Positions 25,654 to 33,665 of a stretch of 64,000 nt of DNA are shown here, in pieces; position 1 is the stretch's first letter, and each line of letters begins with the position of its first letter. The notes beneath the pieces are model-generated. The model was not told the origin of the DNA, did no database searches, and saw only the letters and a list, made by a program, of their open reading frames with translations. The position numbers and the translations under genes were made by a program. Origin of the DNA: Bryobacteraceae bacterium. Lineage in GTDB: Bacteria > Acidobacteriota > Terriglobia > Bryobacterales > Bryobacteraceae. The DNA is taken from contig JAHDVK010000001.1 of NCBI GenBank assembly GCA_023384675.1, forward strand, positions 88,394-152,393, in the 5' to 3' direction.

Positions 25654-25907
25654 GCCGAAACCACCGCCATCATATCATCCATGATTCACCCGTATGGCGA
25701 ACAGATGGAACAGATGACGTAACGAACAACCGGCTCAACCTTTTTATTGTTTTGTGGAAGCAAGACCCAGAGGGCGCCAGGGAGGTGAATGCTTCAGGGG
25801 TCTTTTTTGAGGTTAGTCTCGCTTTGGTGGGAGTTGCCTCCCTGGCTTGATTTCAGTCTCTCATAGAATTTTTGGGATTGCAAGCACTTTCTACAAAAAA
25901 TTGTAGA
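25654..25907. other. 254-base intergenic region with overlapping inverted repeats
   Basis: No gene is seen. The stretch is poorer in GC than its flanks. It holds a perfect 10-base inverted repeat (GCCAGGGAGG at 25776-25785, complement at 25837-25846), an interlocking terminator-like pair (AGACCC at 25763-25768, GGGTCT at 25798-25803, followed by a run of T on the plus strand), and a small hairpin CTACAA-AAAA-TTGTAG at 25892-25907 next to the stop of the reductase gene. Confidence 0.6.
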
Positions 25908-26810
25908 TCACTCGGCAACTTTCTTGACCTCGACCCCCGCCATCCTCTCTAACACCTTGATTGTAGAGCAGATATCTTCTTCGGCGTGGCCTTCCGCGAT
26001 TGCCATCTGGAAAAGTTGATGGGTGAGGCCGGTCAAGGGGAGGGGGACATCAAGTTCGGAGGCCGATTCCAGCATGAGGCCGATGTCCTTGTGCATCCAT
26101 CTGACTGAAAAATTAGTACTAAAGTCCCGACGGAAGACGTAAGGGGCCTTAAAGGACACCAATCCGCTGCGCGCGGCCGAGTTGTTGAGGATCTCGAGCA
26201 TCAGTTCGGGGTCGACGCCCGCGCGGGTGGAGAGCACCATCCCTTCGTTGAAGGCTTGTAACAGATTGGAAAGAATCAGGTTCTGGGTCAGTTTGGCGTG
26301 CAGGCCCTTCGCAGTGCCGCCGCAGTAATAAAGCTGTTTCCCCATCGGCTCCAGGTAGATTTTCACTTTTTCATAGATTACCGGGTCGCCGCCGATCATG
26401 AAAGTGAGCGTACCGCCCTCGGCGCCGGGTCTGGAGCCAGTACAGGGCGCGTCGAGGAAGTGGGCCTGTTTGGCGGCCAGGGCGGCGGCGGCGCGGTGGG
26501 CGTAGGCCACCGAGACGGTGGAGCAGTCCACCACGACGGCGCCGGGACGGATTGTGGAGAGCAGGCCGGCGTCGCCGAGGGTGACGGTCTCCGACATGGC
26601 GGTGTCGCCGACGCACAGGAAAATGATGTCCGCGGCGGAGGCCACATCGGCGGGCGTTGCGCAGGCGGTGGCGAGGTCCGGGTGCGCGGCGGCGAGTTGC
26701 GCGCTCTTTGAGGCGGTGTGCGACCAGAGGGCTACGCGATGGCCGGCCGCCAGAAGGTTGCGGGCCATCGGGTAGCCCATGATGCCGAGTCCAAGGAATC
26801 CGAGTGTCAT
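25908..26810 (-). CDS. Beta-hydroxyacid dehydrogenase (tartronate semialdehyde reductase/HIBADH family)
   Basis: A 300-residue NAD(P)-dependent enzyme of the 3-hydroxyisobutyrate dehydrogenase family. MTLGFLGLGIMGYPMARNLL carries the Rossmann GLGIMG loop (7-12); the substrate-binding signature is APCTGSRPGAEGGTLTFM (about 122-139) and the catalytic lysine sits in KLTQNLIL (about 173). Length is normal. The frame is open to 26897 but the ATG at 26810 starts the Rossmann strand, as in homologues. It is divergent from a D-2-hydroxyacid dehydrogenase; together they could reduce tartronate semialdehyde and hydroxypyruvate/glyoxylate to D-glycerate, though 3-hydroxyisobutyrate or gamma-hydroxybutyrate are equally possible substrates. 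Confidence 0.9.
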   Translation of the reverse strand: MTLGFLGLGIMGYPMARNLLAAGHRVALWSHTASKSAQLAAAHPDLATACATPADVASAADIIFLCVGDTAMSETVTLGDAGLLSTIRPGAVVVDCSTVSVAYAHRAAAALAAKQAHFLDAPCTGSRPGAEGGTLTFMIGGDPVIYEKVKIYLEPMGKQLYYCGGTAKGLHAKLTQNLILSNLLQAFNEGMVLSTRAGVDPELMLEILNNSAARSGLVSFKAPYVFRRDFSTNFSVRWMHKDIGLMLESASELDVPLPLTGLTHQLFQMAIAEGHAEEDICSTIKVLERMAGVEVKKVAE

Positions 26811-26862
26811 TGTCCGGCATTGTAGAACGCCGGGCGCCGATGCGACAATCAGGGCAAGTTCC

Positions 26863-27837
26863 ATGCCGAAACCGAAAGTCCTCATCACGAAACGCATTTA
26901 TCCCGAACCCATCGAATTGCTCCGCCCGCATTGCGAGGTGGACTACGTGAATTCCGACGACGGCCTGCCGCCCGAAGAACTGGTGGAACGCGCGCGCGGC
27001 TGCACCGCGGTGGTGAGCCAGTTGACTGACCGGCTGCGGGCCGATGTCATCGAACGGCTCGATGGCGTGCGCGTGATCGCCAATGTCGCCGTGGGCTACG
27101 ACAATATCGACGTACCTGCGGCCACCGCGCGCGGCATCCTGGTGACCAATACGCCGGACGTGCTGACCGAAACCACCGCCGACTTCGCCTTCGCGCTGCT
27201 GATGGCCTCGGCGCGGCGCGTGGTGGAGGCGCACGCTTTTGTTCATTCCGGCCAGTGGAGCCGCTGGCTGATCGACCTGCTGGTGGGCCAGGATATTCAC
27301 CACCGGACGCTCGGCGTGTTCGGCATGGGCCGCATCGGGCAGGCGTTCGCGCGGCGCGCGCGGGGCTTCGCGATGAAGGTGCTCTATGCCGACAGCGTGG
27401 CGCTGGCGCCGGAAGTCGAGTCGGAGTTGGCGGCGCGCCGGGTGTCGAAGGAGGAATTGCTGCGCGAATCCGATTTTGTCAGCCTGCACGTGCCGCTCAT
27501 GCCGGAGACGAAGCATTTCATCGGCGCTGCCGAACTGGCGTTGATGAAGCCCACGGCGATCTTGCTTAACACCGCGCGCGGGCCCGTGGTGGACGAAGCC
27601 GCGCTCGTTGAGGCGCTGCGGGAGAAACGGATCGCAGGGGCGGGCCTGGACGTATTCGAGGAAGAGCCCAAGGTGCACCCGGGCTTGCTCGAGTTGACCA
27701 ACGTCACGCTCGCGCCGCATATCGCCAGCGCCTCGGTGGCTACGCGGCGGCGGATGTCGGAAATGGCGGTGGAGAACGCGCTGGCGGTGGTGCAGGGGCA
27801 GCGGCCCCCGAACCTGCTGAATCCAGAGGCGCTGTAG
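26863..27837 (+). CDS. D-2-hydroxyacid dehydrogenase (glyoxylate/hydroxypyruvate reductase type)
   Basis: A 324-residue NAD(P)-dependent enzyme of the D-isomer specific 2-hydroxyacid dehydrogenase family. The nucleotide loop is LGVFGMGRIGQAFA (about 148-161); the catalytic Arg lies in NTARGPVVDE, the Glu in the AGAGLDVFEEEP segment and the His in APHIASAS. The substrate-contact loop VAVGYDNIDV and the LTETTADFAFALL helix match GyaR/GhrB-like glyoxylate reductases. The ATG at 26863 is chosen because the strand KVLITKRIYPEP begins directly after it; the upstream in-frame extension overlaps the divergent gene. Divergent with the beta-hydroxyacid dehydrogenase, with 52 bases between the starts. 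Confidence 0.92.
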   Translation: MPKPKVLITKRIYPEPIELLRPHCEVDYVNSDDGLPPEELVERARGCTAVVSQLTDRLRADVIERLDGVRVIANVAVGYDNIDVPAATARGILVTNTPDVLTETTADFAFALLMASARRVVEAHAFVHSGQWSRWLIDLLVGQDIHHRTLGVFGMGRIGQAFARRARGFAMKVLYADSVALAPEVESELAARRVSKEELLRESDFVSLHVPLMPETKHFIGAAELALMKPTAILLNTARGPVVDEAALVEALREKRIAGAGLDVFEEEPKVHPGLLELTNVTLAPHIASASVATRRRMSEMAVENALAVVQGQRPPNLLNPEAL

Positions 27838-27847
27838 CGGGGGCGGT

Positions 27848-28087
27848 TCAGGCCGCGGCGGCTTTTTGGCCGGTGACAATCAGGCGCAGCAGCAGCACAT
27901 CGGCGGGCTGATAGCAGGTGATGGGCAGGTTCGCCTGGTGTTCGTCGGAGTCGAGGATGTGCTTGCGGACCAACGCACGCAGTTCATCCAAGCTAACTTC
28001 AAGAATTCGGGCGACTTCGGCCTCGGTATAGTGCCCTCTAGGGGGTCGGGTCAAGTTCATGATCAGCGCCTGAGCTGGTGGCTTCAT
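27848..28087 (-). CDS. Small MerR/excisionase-like helix-turn-helix protein
   Basis: A 79-residue protein. GHYTEAEVARILEVSLDELRALVRKHIL (in two parts, about residues 17-44) resembles the helix-turn-helix of MerR/excisionase-like proteins, where the residue pattern YTEAEVA-ILGVS is typical; the end (YQPADVLLLRLIVTGQ) fits the following helix. The start is uncertain: ATG at 28087 is chosen, an ATG at 28060 and a longer frame to 28120 are alternatives. It faces the hydroxyacid dehydrogenase gene tail to tail. A structured element lies in its upstream region (28132-28193). Likely a small DNA-binding regulator; target unknown. Confidence 0.6.
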   Translation of the reverse strand: MKPPAQALIMNLTRPPRGHYTEAEVARILEVSLDELRALVRKHILDSDEHQANLPITCYQPADVLLLRLIVTGQKAAAA

Positions 28088-28131
28088 TCGTAGTGTAGGA
28101 CGAGGCTCCGGTTTCCCCAATCGGGAGGAGT

Positions 28132-28193
28132 CCTTAGTTAGCGGGCGATCAATCCTACGGCTTTGCCAGACTCGCCTGTGACGGGTACTAAGG
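28132..28193. promoter_or_regulatory. Candidate structured RNA element (nested helices)
   Basis: Three nested complementary segments: CCTTAGT (28132-28138) with ACTAAGG (28187-28193), GGCGA (28144-28148) with TCGCC (28172-28176), and GGC-TTT-GCC at 28159-28167. On the minus strand the core reads GGCAAAGCC within a 62-base fold upstream of the small HTH gene; on the plus strand it lies upstream of the PLP-enzyme gene. The CAAAGCC core recalls the GEMM (c-di-GMP-I) riboswitch, but the usual second half is not found, so no family is claimed. Orientation is undecided. Confidence 0.4.
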
Positions 28194-28270
28194 TGGGTTT
28201 CGGGGATGTCCGCGTCCGCGGATCACGATAGAATCCGAGTGTACGATCAGCCCCACGCCCAGGAGGTGTC

Positions 28271-29554
28271 ATGTCCGACAAACCCGCTCAAGCCCCACCG
28301 TCGCGGCGCGCCGCCGGAGACCATCCTTCGACCGCCGTACTCACGCGCGGCTTCGATCCGCACCTGTCGGTTGGCAGCGCGCGGCCGGCCGTCTTCCGCA
28401 GTTCCACGTACGTGTTCTCCAGCCCCGAAAGCGCCGAGCGCGCCTTCGCTATCGTCACCGGACGCGAAGAACCCGCGCCCGGCGAAACCCCCGAGCTCAT
28501 TTATTCCCGCTTCAACCACCCCAACGCGGAGATCCTCGAGGACCAGATCGTGCCGCTCGAAGAAGGCTCCGAATGGGCTGTGGTCTTCAACTCCGGCATG
28601 GCCGCCATCATGACGGCGCTCATGAGCCGTCTTGCGCCTGGCGACGCCATTGTCCACACCGTGCCGCTCTACGGCGGCACGCAACACCTGATGCACAAAC
28701 TGCTCGAGCCCTGGGGCGTGGTTTGCCGGCCGGTGGTCTCGGGGCGCGGCCAGGAACTCGATGAAGCCATCCGCACCACGCCGCGGCTGAAATTCGTCCT
28801 GATTGAAACCCCCGCCAACCCCACCATGGCCATGACCGACATCAAGCGCGCCACGCTCACCGCCGCGCAGGTGGATCCGCGCCCCATCGTGATGGTGGAC
28901 AACACCTTTCTCGGACCCGCCTTCCAGCATCCCATGACCCTTGGCGCCGATCTGATCGTTTATTCCGCCACCAAGTACCTGGGCGGCTTCAGCGACCTGC
29001 TGGCCGGCGTCGTGCTCGGCGCGGACCCTGAACTCGAACGCCCCATCCGCGCGCTCCGCGGCCTGTTCGGCAACATCCTGCAGCCCGATGAATGCTGGAT
29101 TCTGGACGGACGCCTGCCCACCGTCTCGCTCCGCATGAACCGCCAGAGCAAGAACGCGCAGCGCATTGCCGAGGCGCTGGTGCGGCGGCCGGAGATCCGA
29201 AAGGTCTACTACCCGACTTTGTTCGACGATCCCGAGCAGATCCGCATCCGGCTCGCGCAAACCGATTACCCGGGCGCGATGATCGCCTTTGACCTGCATG
29301 GCGGCAAGCCCGCGGCGTTCGAGTTTCTACGCGCGCTTAAACTAGCGCACAACGCCGTGTCGCTCGGCGGCATGGAGACGCTGGTCTGTCATCCGAAATC
29401 GACCACCCATTCCGGCAACACACCGGAGGAACACGCCATCGCGGGCATCACCGATGGGCTCGTGCGGATCTCCGTCGGCGTCGAGGATTGGCGCGACCTG
29501 CTCCGCGATTTCGAACAGGCTCTGGACACCGTGCAGGCGTTCGTCACGGCTTAG
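28271..29554 (+). CDS. Cystathionine gamma-synthase/methionine gamma-lyase family PLP enzyme
   Basis: A 427-residue PLP-dependent enzyme of the Cys/Met metabolism family (fold type I). The cofactor lysine is in YSATKYLGGFSD (about residue 238); the phosphate-binding and active-site segments are VVFNSGMAAI (about 102) and YGGTQHLMHKL (about 136), and the aspartate that pairs with the pyridine nitrogen is in VMVDNTFLGPAF. The substrate-specificity region ETLVCHPKSTTHSG is typical. Members catalyse gamma-replacement or gamma-elimination on homoserine esters, cystathionine or methionine; the exact reaction cannot be decided. AGGAGGTG lies five bases before the ATG. The N terminus (about 25 residues) is polar and extended. 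Convergent with, and overlapping by 11 bases, the VWFA gene. Confidence 0.93.
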   Translation: MSDKPAQAPPSRRAAGDHPSTAVLTRGFDPHLSVGSARPAVFRSSTYVFSSPESAERAFAIVTGREEPAPGETPELIYSRFNHPNAEILEDQIVPLEEGSEWAVVFNSGMAAIMTALMSRLAPGDAIVHTVPLYGGTQHLMHKLLEPWGVVCRPVVSGRGQELDEAIRTTPRLKFVLIETPANPTMAMTDIKRATLTAAQVDPRPIVMVDNTFLGPAFQHPMTLGADLIVYSATKYLGGFSDLLAGVVLGADPELERPIRALRGLFGNILQPDECWILDGRLPTVSLRMNRQSKNAQRIAEALVRRPEIRKVYYPTLFDDPEQIRIRLAQTDYPGAMIAFDLHGGKPAAFEFLRALKLAHNAVSLGGMETLVCHPKSTTHSGNTPEEHAIAGITDGLVRISVGVEDWRDLLRDFEQALDTVQAFVTA

Positions 29555-30671
29555 GCGGAAGCTGGCAGGGGATACACACCAGTTCCTCTTCCTCTTCCTC
29601 CTCGCCGAGGATGAGGATGGACTCGAAGTCATCGTCATCGTCGTCGTCGTCCGCGTCGGAGGAGTCTTCGCCGTCGAAGTCGTGCTCATCGACGACAACT
29701 CCGCGCAGCGGGCGGGCCGCGATTTCGGCGTTGCGCGCAGGGATGTGATAGCCGCGCCGGGCGTAAATGCGAGCCTTCGGGAATTGCTTGCGCATGTGCG
29801 GCGCGAGTTCGACTTTGATCTGCCGGTATTTGCCCTCGGGGCCGGGCGGCATCGCGTAATACAGGGCGGGGCGCGCCCGGATGCGGCGCACGAGTTGGGG
29901 AAACGCTTCCGCGGCGTTGCGGGCGGCGATCATCACACCGCCGGTCTTCGAGACCGCGCCGCCCACGCCCTCGCTGACGAAGAACTCGGCGTACGGGGCG
30001 GCAATGCGGAAATACCACTTCCAGGCGGTTTGCGCGCGTGAAGTCATCACGAGCGCGTGGAGCGTGGCGTCGGCTTCCCAAAGGTGGCCGACGACGATGG
30101 CCTCCTTGCGGCTGCGCTGGCCTTCGTTGTCGGTGATGACGATGATGGCACGGCGGTTCGGGCCGCGCGACGTGCTGAGCAGGTAGCGGGCGGCGTCATC
30201 CACGCCGGCCAGCAGCGCGGTGCCGCCGTCGAAATCGCCGCCGAGCACGCGATCGCGGACGGTGCGGACCACGCGGTCGAGATCGGATGTAAGGCGCAGC
30301 AGGAGCCGGGTGTTCTCATTGAAGGCCATGACCGCCACGCGGTCGCCTTCGCGTAGTTCTTGCATGGCGAGTTCGGCGGTGGCGGCGACCTGGGCGACGA
30401 AGGAATCCATGCTGCCGCTGATGTCGAACAGCAGAACGAGGTCGAGCGGCAGTTGCCCCTCGGAGATGGCGCGAATCGGTTGGGGCGCGCCGTCGTCGCG
30501 CACAATCAGATCGGCTGCCGAGAAAGGCCCGGCGGGGGCATTGTTGTGCAGGACCTCGAAATCGACGCGGACGAGATTGGCTTCAACCGTGAAGGTGGGC
30601 GCCGGCGGCTCCGAGCACACCGCCGCCAAGGTCAGGGATACAGCCAGCAGGCCCAGTCTGCCGCGCCACAT
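29544..30671 (-). CDS. VWFA-domain exported protein with polyacidic tail
   Basis: A 375-residue protein of the acidobacterial VWFA-related type. A Sec signal occupies residues 1-19, a short beta-rich segment follows (FTVEANLVRVDFEVL), and the von Willebrand A domain begins at about 80 with an intact metal-ion site DISGSMDS and a later D-GGT element (GGDFDGGTALLAG). The C-terminal 45 residues are strikingly acidic: a run of eight Asp and a run of seven Glu, coded by GTC/CTC-type triplet repeats visible on the plus strand at 29582-29660. Such domains bind protein ligands in the envelope. A CxxC pair (CIPC) closes the tail. Convergent with the PLP-enzyme gene. Confidence 0.9.
   Translation of the reverse strand: MWRGRLGLLAVSLTLAAVCSEPPAPTFTVEANLVRVDFEVLHNNAPAGPFSAADLIVRDDGAPQPIRAISEGQLPLDLVLLFDISGSMDSFVAQVAATAELAMQELREGDRVAVMAFNENTRLLLRLTSDLDRVVRTVRDRVLGGDFDGGTALLAGVDDAARYLLSTSRGPNRRAIIVITDNEGQRSRKEAIVVGHLWEADATLHALVMTSRAQTAWKWYFRIAAPYAEFFVSEGVGGAVSKTGGVMIAARNAAEAFPQLVRRIRARPALYYAMPPGPEGKYRQIKVELAPHMRKQFPKARIYARRGYHIPARNAEIAARPLRGVVVDEHDFDGEDSSDADDDDDDDDFESILILGEEEEEEELVCIPCQLPPKP
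29582..29660. repeat. Trinucleotide simple repeats coding polyacidic runs
   Basis: Plus-strand CTC/TTC-rich and GTC-rich triplet runs (about 29582-29606 and 29627-29652), the reverse complement of GAG/GAA and GAC codons in the VWFA gene. Slippage here would change the number of acidic residues without shifting frame. Confidence 0.8.
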
Positions 30672-30776
30672 GCCTCTATTTTACGGGCAAAATGCGCCGT
30701 TTCAGCCGCATTCTGTGCGGATTTGTGCGATTTTCGGACGTGGTGTCAAATGAAGCGCTACAGGCCGGGGTGTTGC

Positions 30777-31463
30777 CTACGCGGGCGCCTGCCGGAGACG
30801 CAGGGCGACTTCGGCGACACGGCGTCCGAGACCGCGCGCCGTAGTCAATCCGAGTTCGTCTTTGCTGATGTCGTCGCCGCCACTGACAAGGATGCCGCCG
30901 AGACGGGCCGTGGGACGGCCATCGCTGACGATAATCATGTCCTGGCAAAGCATGGCGGCGTGTATAGTCTGGAGGGTGACTTCCTGGCCGCCATTCCGCG
31001 CGGCGCCGACAGCGATGGCCCCGCCAACCTTGTCCCGGAGGCCGAAATCCTTGCGGAAAACCATCCAACGGTCGAGAAACTCCTTGGCAAGCCCGCTCAT
31101 ATTGGTGAAGTACACGGGGGTGCCAATGATAATGCCCGCGACCTCGGGCAGACGTATGCGGGCCTCGATGGCGGGGAAGTCATCGCGCTCGCCTTCGCCC
31201 AGCGGAATTCCAGCCGCCAGCGCGCCCTGCATTTTGAGGCCACCGAGATCGATGAATTCTGTTTCAATCCCCGCGCCAGCTTTTTTCGCGGCTTCTAGCG
31301 CCACTTGGACAGCGGTCGCCGTTGTGCGCCCTTTGCGCGGACTGCACGACACACCAATGATGCGAATGGTGTTGGCGGGACGAGTGGGTTGGGCTGCCTG
31401 GGCAGCGCCGGCCGCGCTGATGCCTAGGAATAATCTCCGGGTAGTCGACGAATTGGCAAGCAT
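30777..31463 (-). CDS. Exported NADPH-dependent FMN reductase/flavodoxin-fold protein
   Basis: A 228-residue protein with a twin-arginine-like signal (TTRRLFLGISAAGAAQA, residues 6-22) and a flavodoxin-like fold. The FMN phosphate loop reads GVSCSPRKGRTTATA (about 37-51), and the second flavin contact is GTPVYFTNMSGLAKEFLDRW. The sequence fits the iron-sulfur flavoprotein / NADPH-dependent FMN reductase family; the CxxC-type cluster cysteines of iron-sulfur flavoproteins are not evident. The ATG at 31463 has GGAAGGGAAC upstream; the frame continues to 31667 but that would bury the signal. Tat export fits a protein folded with FMN. Transcribed alone; electron donor and substrate unknown. Confidence 0.85.
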   Translation of the reverse strand: MLANSSTTRRLFLGISAAGAAQAAQPTRPANTIRIIGVSCSPRKGRTTATAVQVALEAAKKAGAGIETEFIDLGGLKMQGALAAGIPLGEGERDDFPAIEARIRLPEVAGIIIGTPVYFTNMSGLAKEFLDRWMVFRKDFGLRDKVGGAIAVGAARNGGQEVTLQTIHAAMLCQDMIIVSDGRPTARLGGILVSGGDDISKDELGLTTARGLGRRVAEVALRLRQAPA

Positions 31464-31698
31464 AAGTTCCCTTCCATTCGCCCGTGAGCATAGCGTATTC
31501 GGATATGGGTGTCCAGATATGACAGTAGGCAGACAGAGCAGGTGGCGGCCGTGAAAGCGGCATTCAACGGCAGGATGCGGCCACGCCAGGACGAATGCGC
31601 CGGCAATCCGGTTCCCAGCAGGTAAGGGGGCGCCGGTTCGAGCGGTTCCCGAGGTCTCCCGCTCCAACCAGAGAAGCGGTGCGTGACCAGGATCGGCG
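31464..31698. other. Intergenic, no gene recognised
   Basis: 235 bases between two minus-strand genes. Open frames here are upstream extensions of the flavoprotein frame or antisense shadows, none with a ribosome-binding site. No hairpin terminator or repeat was picked out by eye. Confidence 0.5.
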
Positions 31699-32682
31699 TT
31701 AGCGCGCCTGCTCCCACCTTTCGGCGTACTCGCCCAGGACTCCGGCGATCTCCTCCGCGGCGAAAACGATCGGGACGCGGGGCATACTGCGGCTCTGCAT
31801 GCGCTGCGCGGTCAACTTCTTCTGAAGGTCTTGAGCGTCAGGCTTGGCCGCTCCAGGCGGCTTCATCGGTCCACGCTGCTGCTTCCGTTTTTCGATCTCC
31901 TTCGGTGCATCCGTCATCCGCTTCATGACCTTGGAGATCTCGTTGATTTCCTCGCGGACTTCGCGTACCAGCTTTTCATGGAAAGGCCGGGACTCGGCGA
32001 TCTGCTGCAGGCCCGCCTGCATCTTGTCGAGTTTGGGCGCTGGCCGCTTGCCTTGCGCGTCGCCGCCGACGAGGTTATCGGCGTTGGTGGAGACCGCAAG
32101 CAACTTTGCGTGCATCGCAGACTCCCACTCACCGAGCACAGATATGACCATGTTCGCGCCAAGGCCCACGCTTGAGAATCCTGGACCCTTCGTGCCCAAT
32201 GGCACGGCCGAGTCGCCCAGACCGAGGACGGCGGAGCCTTCAGCCAACAGCCTGAGCGCGGGTTTGGAGAGCAATGTGGACACGCTGGGGTAGCGCAGGG
32301 CGCGAAGGCTGCTGCGCATCATCCGGTCCATTTCGCTCGTGACGTAGTGAGCCGCCCCGAAGGCGGCCTCGACGCGGTTCAGGTTACGTCCGCGCTTGCG
32401 GTCCAATTCGTCGAGATAGGACTTAACGGACTTCGGTACGTTCGGGCCGGTCAGCCGTTGCTTCCAGATGCGCAGGAACCCGCGGGTGTAAGTTTCGTGC
32501 AGCGCGCGCAGCGCGGCCCCGGAAGACTGATCGATCTCCATCCCGGTGATCCAGACGATCCACTTCCGCGGCTCGAGGCCCACCGCTTCGGCCAGGGACT
32601 TGGCCATCGCGCAGGAGGAGAAAAAGCGGAGGACTGTTTCAGCTTCCAGCACGGTAACGGGCACATGCGGCTTCTCGTCCAT
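31699..32682 (-). CDS. Unrecognised 327-residue protein
   Basis: Not recognised. A soluble, helix-rich protein without signal peptide or membrane helices. The first 130 residues are predicted helical (LEAETVLRFFSSCAMAKSL; RALHETYTRGFLRIWKQRL), the middle (about 140-210) is rich in Gly/Ala/Leu (LAEGSAVLGLGDSAVPLG), and the C-terminal third is charged and probably coiled coil (LVREVREEINEISKVMKRM), ending with a basic linker and a short amphipathic helix. GGAGGAAA seven bases before the ATG makes it a real gene. It is the first gene after a divergent amidohydrolase and stands alone. Codon use is like its neighbours. Function unknown. Confidence 0.75.
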   Translation of the reverse strand: MDEKPHVPVTVLEAETVLRFFSSCAMAKSLAEAVGLEPRKWIVWITGMEIDQSSGAALRALHETYTRGFLRIWKQRLTGPNVPKSVKSYLDELDRKRGRNLNRVEAAFGAAHYVTSEMDRMMRSSLRALRYPSVSTLLSKPALRLLAEGSAVLGLGDSAVPLGTKGPGFSSVGLGANMVISVLGEWESAMHAKLLAVSTNADNLVGGDAQGKRPAPKLDKMQAGLQQIAESRPFHEKLVREVREEINEISKVMKRMTDAPKEIEKRKQQRGPMKPPGAAKPDAQDLQKKLTAQRMQSRSMPRVPIVFAAEEIAGVLGEYAERWEQAR

Positions 32683-32779
32683 GGGTTTCCTCCGGAGATT
32701 ATCTCAACATTCCCATATCCCGGCCGCTCCGGCAAGCGCCTTGAGGCGCGGGGGCGCGGGCTGATAAAAGGGAGGCATC

Positions 32780-33619
32780 ATGATTTCACGCCGGATGCTG
32801 CTCGCTTCGTTGGCTGCCGCTTCGTGCGCTCCACGCGCCGGAGCCGTCATGGACACCCACACCCATTTTTACGATCCCACGCGCCCCCAAGGCGTACCCT
32901 GGCCGCCCGCCAAGGACGAATTACTGTACCGCACCGTGCTGCCGGAGGAGTTTGTCACTCTCACGCGTCCGCTAGGCGTGGAGGGCACGGTGGTTGTGGA
33001 AGCCAGCGCGTGGGTGGAGGATAACGCCTGGGTGCTCGAACTGGCGCGCCGCCACCCCGTGATCCGCGGCCTGGTGGGCCGCCTGGAGCCAGGCACTTCA
33101 GCCTTCGCCGCGCAACTCGAACGTTTCCGCAAGGATCCGTTGTTCCTTGGCATTCGTGTGGGTTGGGGCCAACTCCAGGAGAGTCTTGAGAGGCCGCCAT
33201 TCCTTGAAGATATGAAGCGGCTCGCGGATGCAGGGCTGAGCCTCGACACAGCGGGCGGCGGCTTTATCGTCGAGGCCGCGGCCCGGCTGACGGATGCGGT
33301 GCCCACCTTGCGGGTTGTGCTCGATCATCTTCCCTTCGAGAAGGAAGTGCCGCTCTCACCGGTCAAGGGACGGCCGGGCGTCTACGCGAAGGTCTCGAAC
33401 TTCTGGAACGAACCCGGCTGGGCGGATGCGGCGGCGCGCGTATTGGAAGTCTTCGGAGAGGATCGCGTCATCTTCGGCAGTAACTGGCCGGTGAGCCTGC
33501 GGCAGGGCGCGTACGCTGAGTTGCTCCAGCGCGCTCGTGGGTTTATCGCGCAGGCGGAGGCGGGCGCCGGCCCGAAGTACTTCCGGGAGAATGGACAGCG
33601 GGCCTACGGCTGGAAGTGA
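32780..33619 (+). CDS. Exported amidohydrolase-family (TIM-barrel lactonase-like) protein
   Basis: A 279-residue protein of the amidohydrolase_2 family, which hydrolyses lactones or decarboxylates aromatic acids. After a twin-arginine-like signal (SRRMLLASLAAASCAPRAGA, residues 3-22), the metal motif reads MDTHTHFYDP (about 24-33). Other family segments are RGLVGRLEPG, LGIRVGWGQLQ, LSLDTAGGG, RVVLDHLPF and FGSNWPVS, which hold the other histidine and aspartate positions; LDHLPF and GSNWP are the L-fuconolactonase / 2-pyrone-4,6-dicarboxylate lactonase signatures. A GGGAGG lies before the ATG. The sulfatase gene follows 46 bases downstream and may share its transcript. Exact lactone unknown. 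Confidence 0.88.
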   Translation: MISRRMLLASLAAASCAPRAGAVMDTHTHFYDPTRPQGVPWPPAKDELLYRTVLPEEFVTLTRPLGVEGTVVVEASAWVEDNAWVLELARRHPVIRGLVGRLEPGTSAFAAQLERFRKDPLFLGIRVGWGQLQESLERPPFLEDMKRLADAGLSLDTAGGGFIVEAAARLTDAVPTLRVVLDHLPFEKEVPLSPVKGRPGVYAKVSNFWNEPGWADAAARVLEVFGEDRVIFGSNWPVSLRQGAYAELLQRARGFIAQAEAGAGPKYFRENGQRAYGWK

Positions 33620-33665
33620 ACTAGGTGGACCCGCCGGAAGAAACCCGATAGAATCGCGGGCAACC

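Noticed and set aside
26371..27879. A 502-codon minus-strand frame
   Set aside because: Runs antisense to the D-2-hydroxyacid dehydrogenase and overlaps the beta-hydroxyacid dehydrogenase in another frame; no domain recognised.
28132..28193. Firm call of a c-di-GMP-I (GEMM) riboswitch
   Set aside because: Only a CAAAGCC core and closing helix are similar; the second stem, tetraloop receptor and GGTAGC-type block are missing. Kept as an unassigned structured element.
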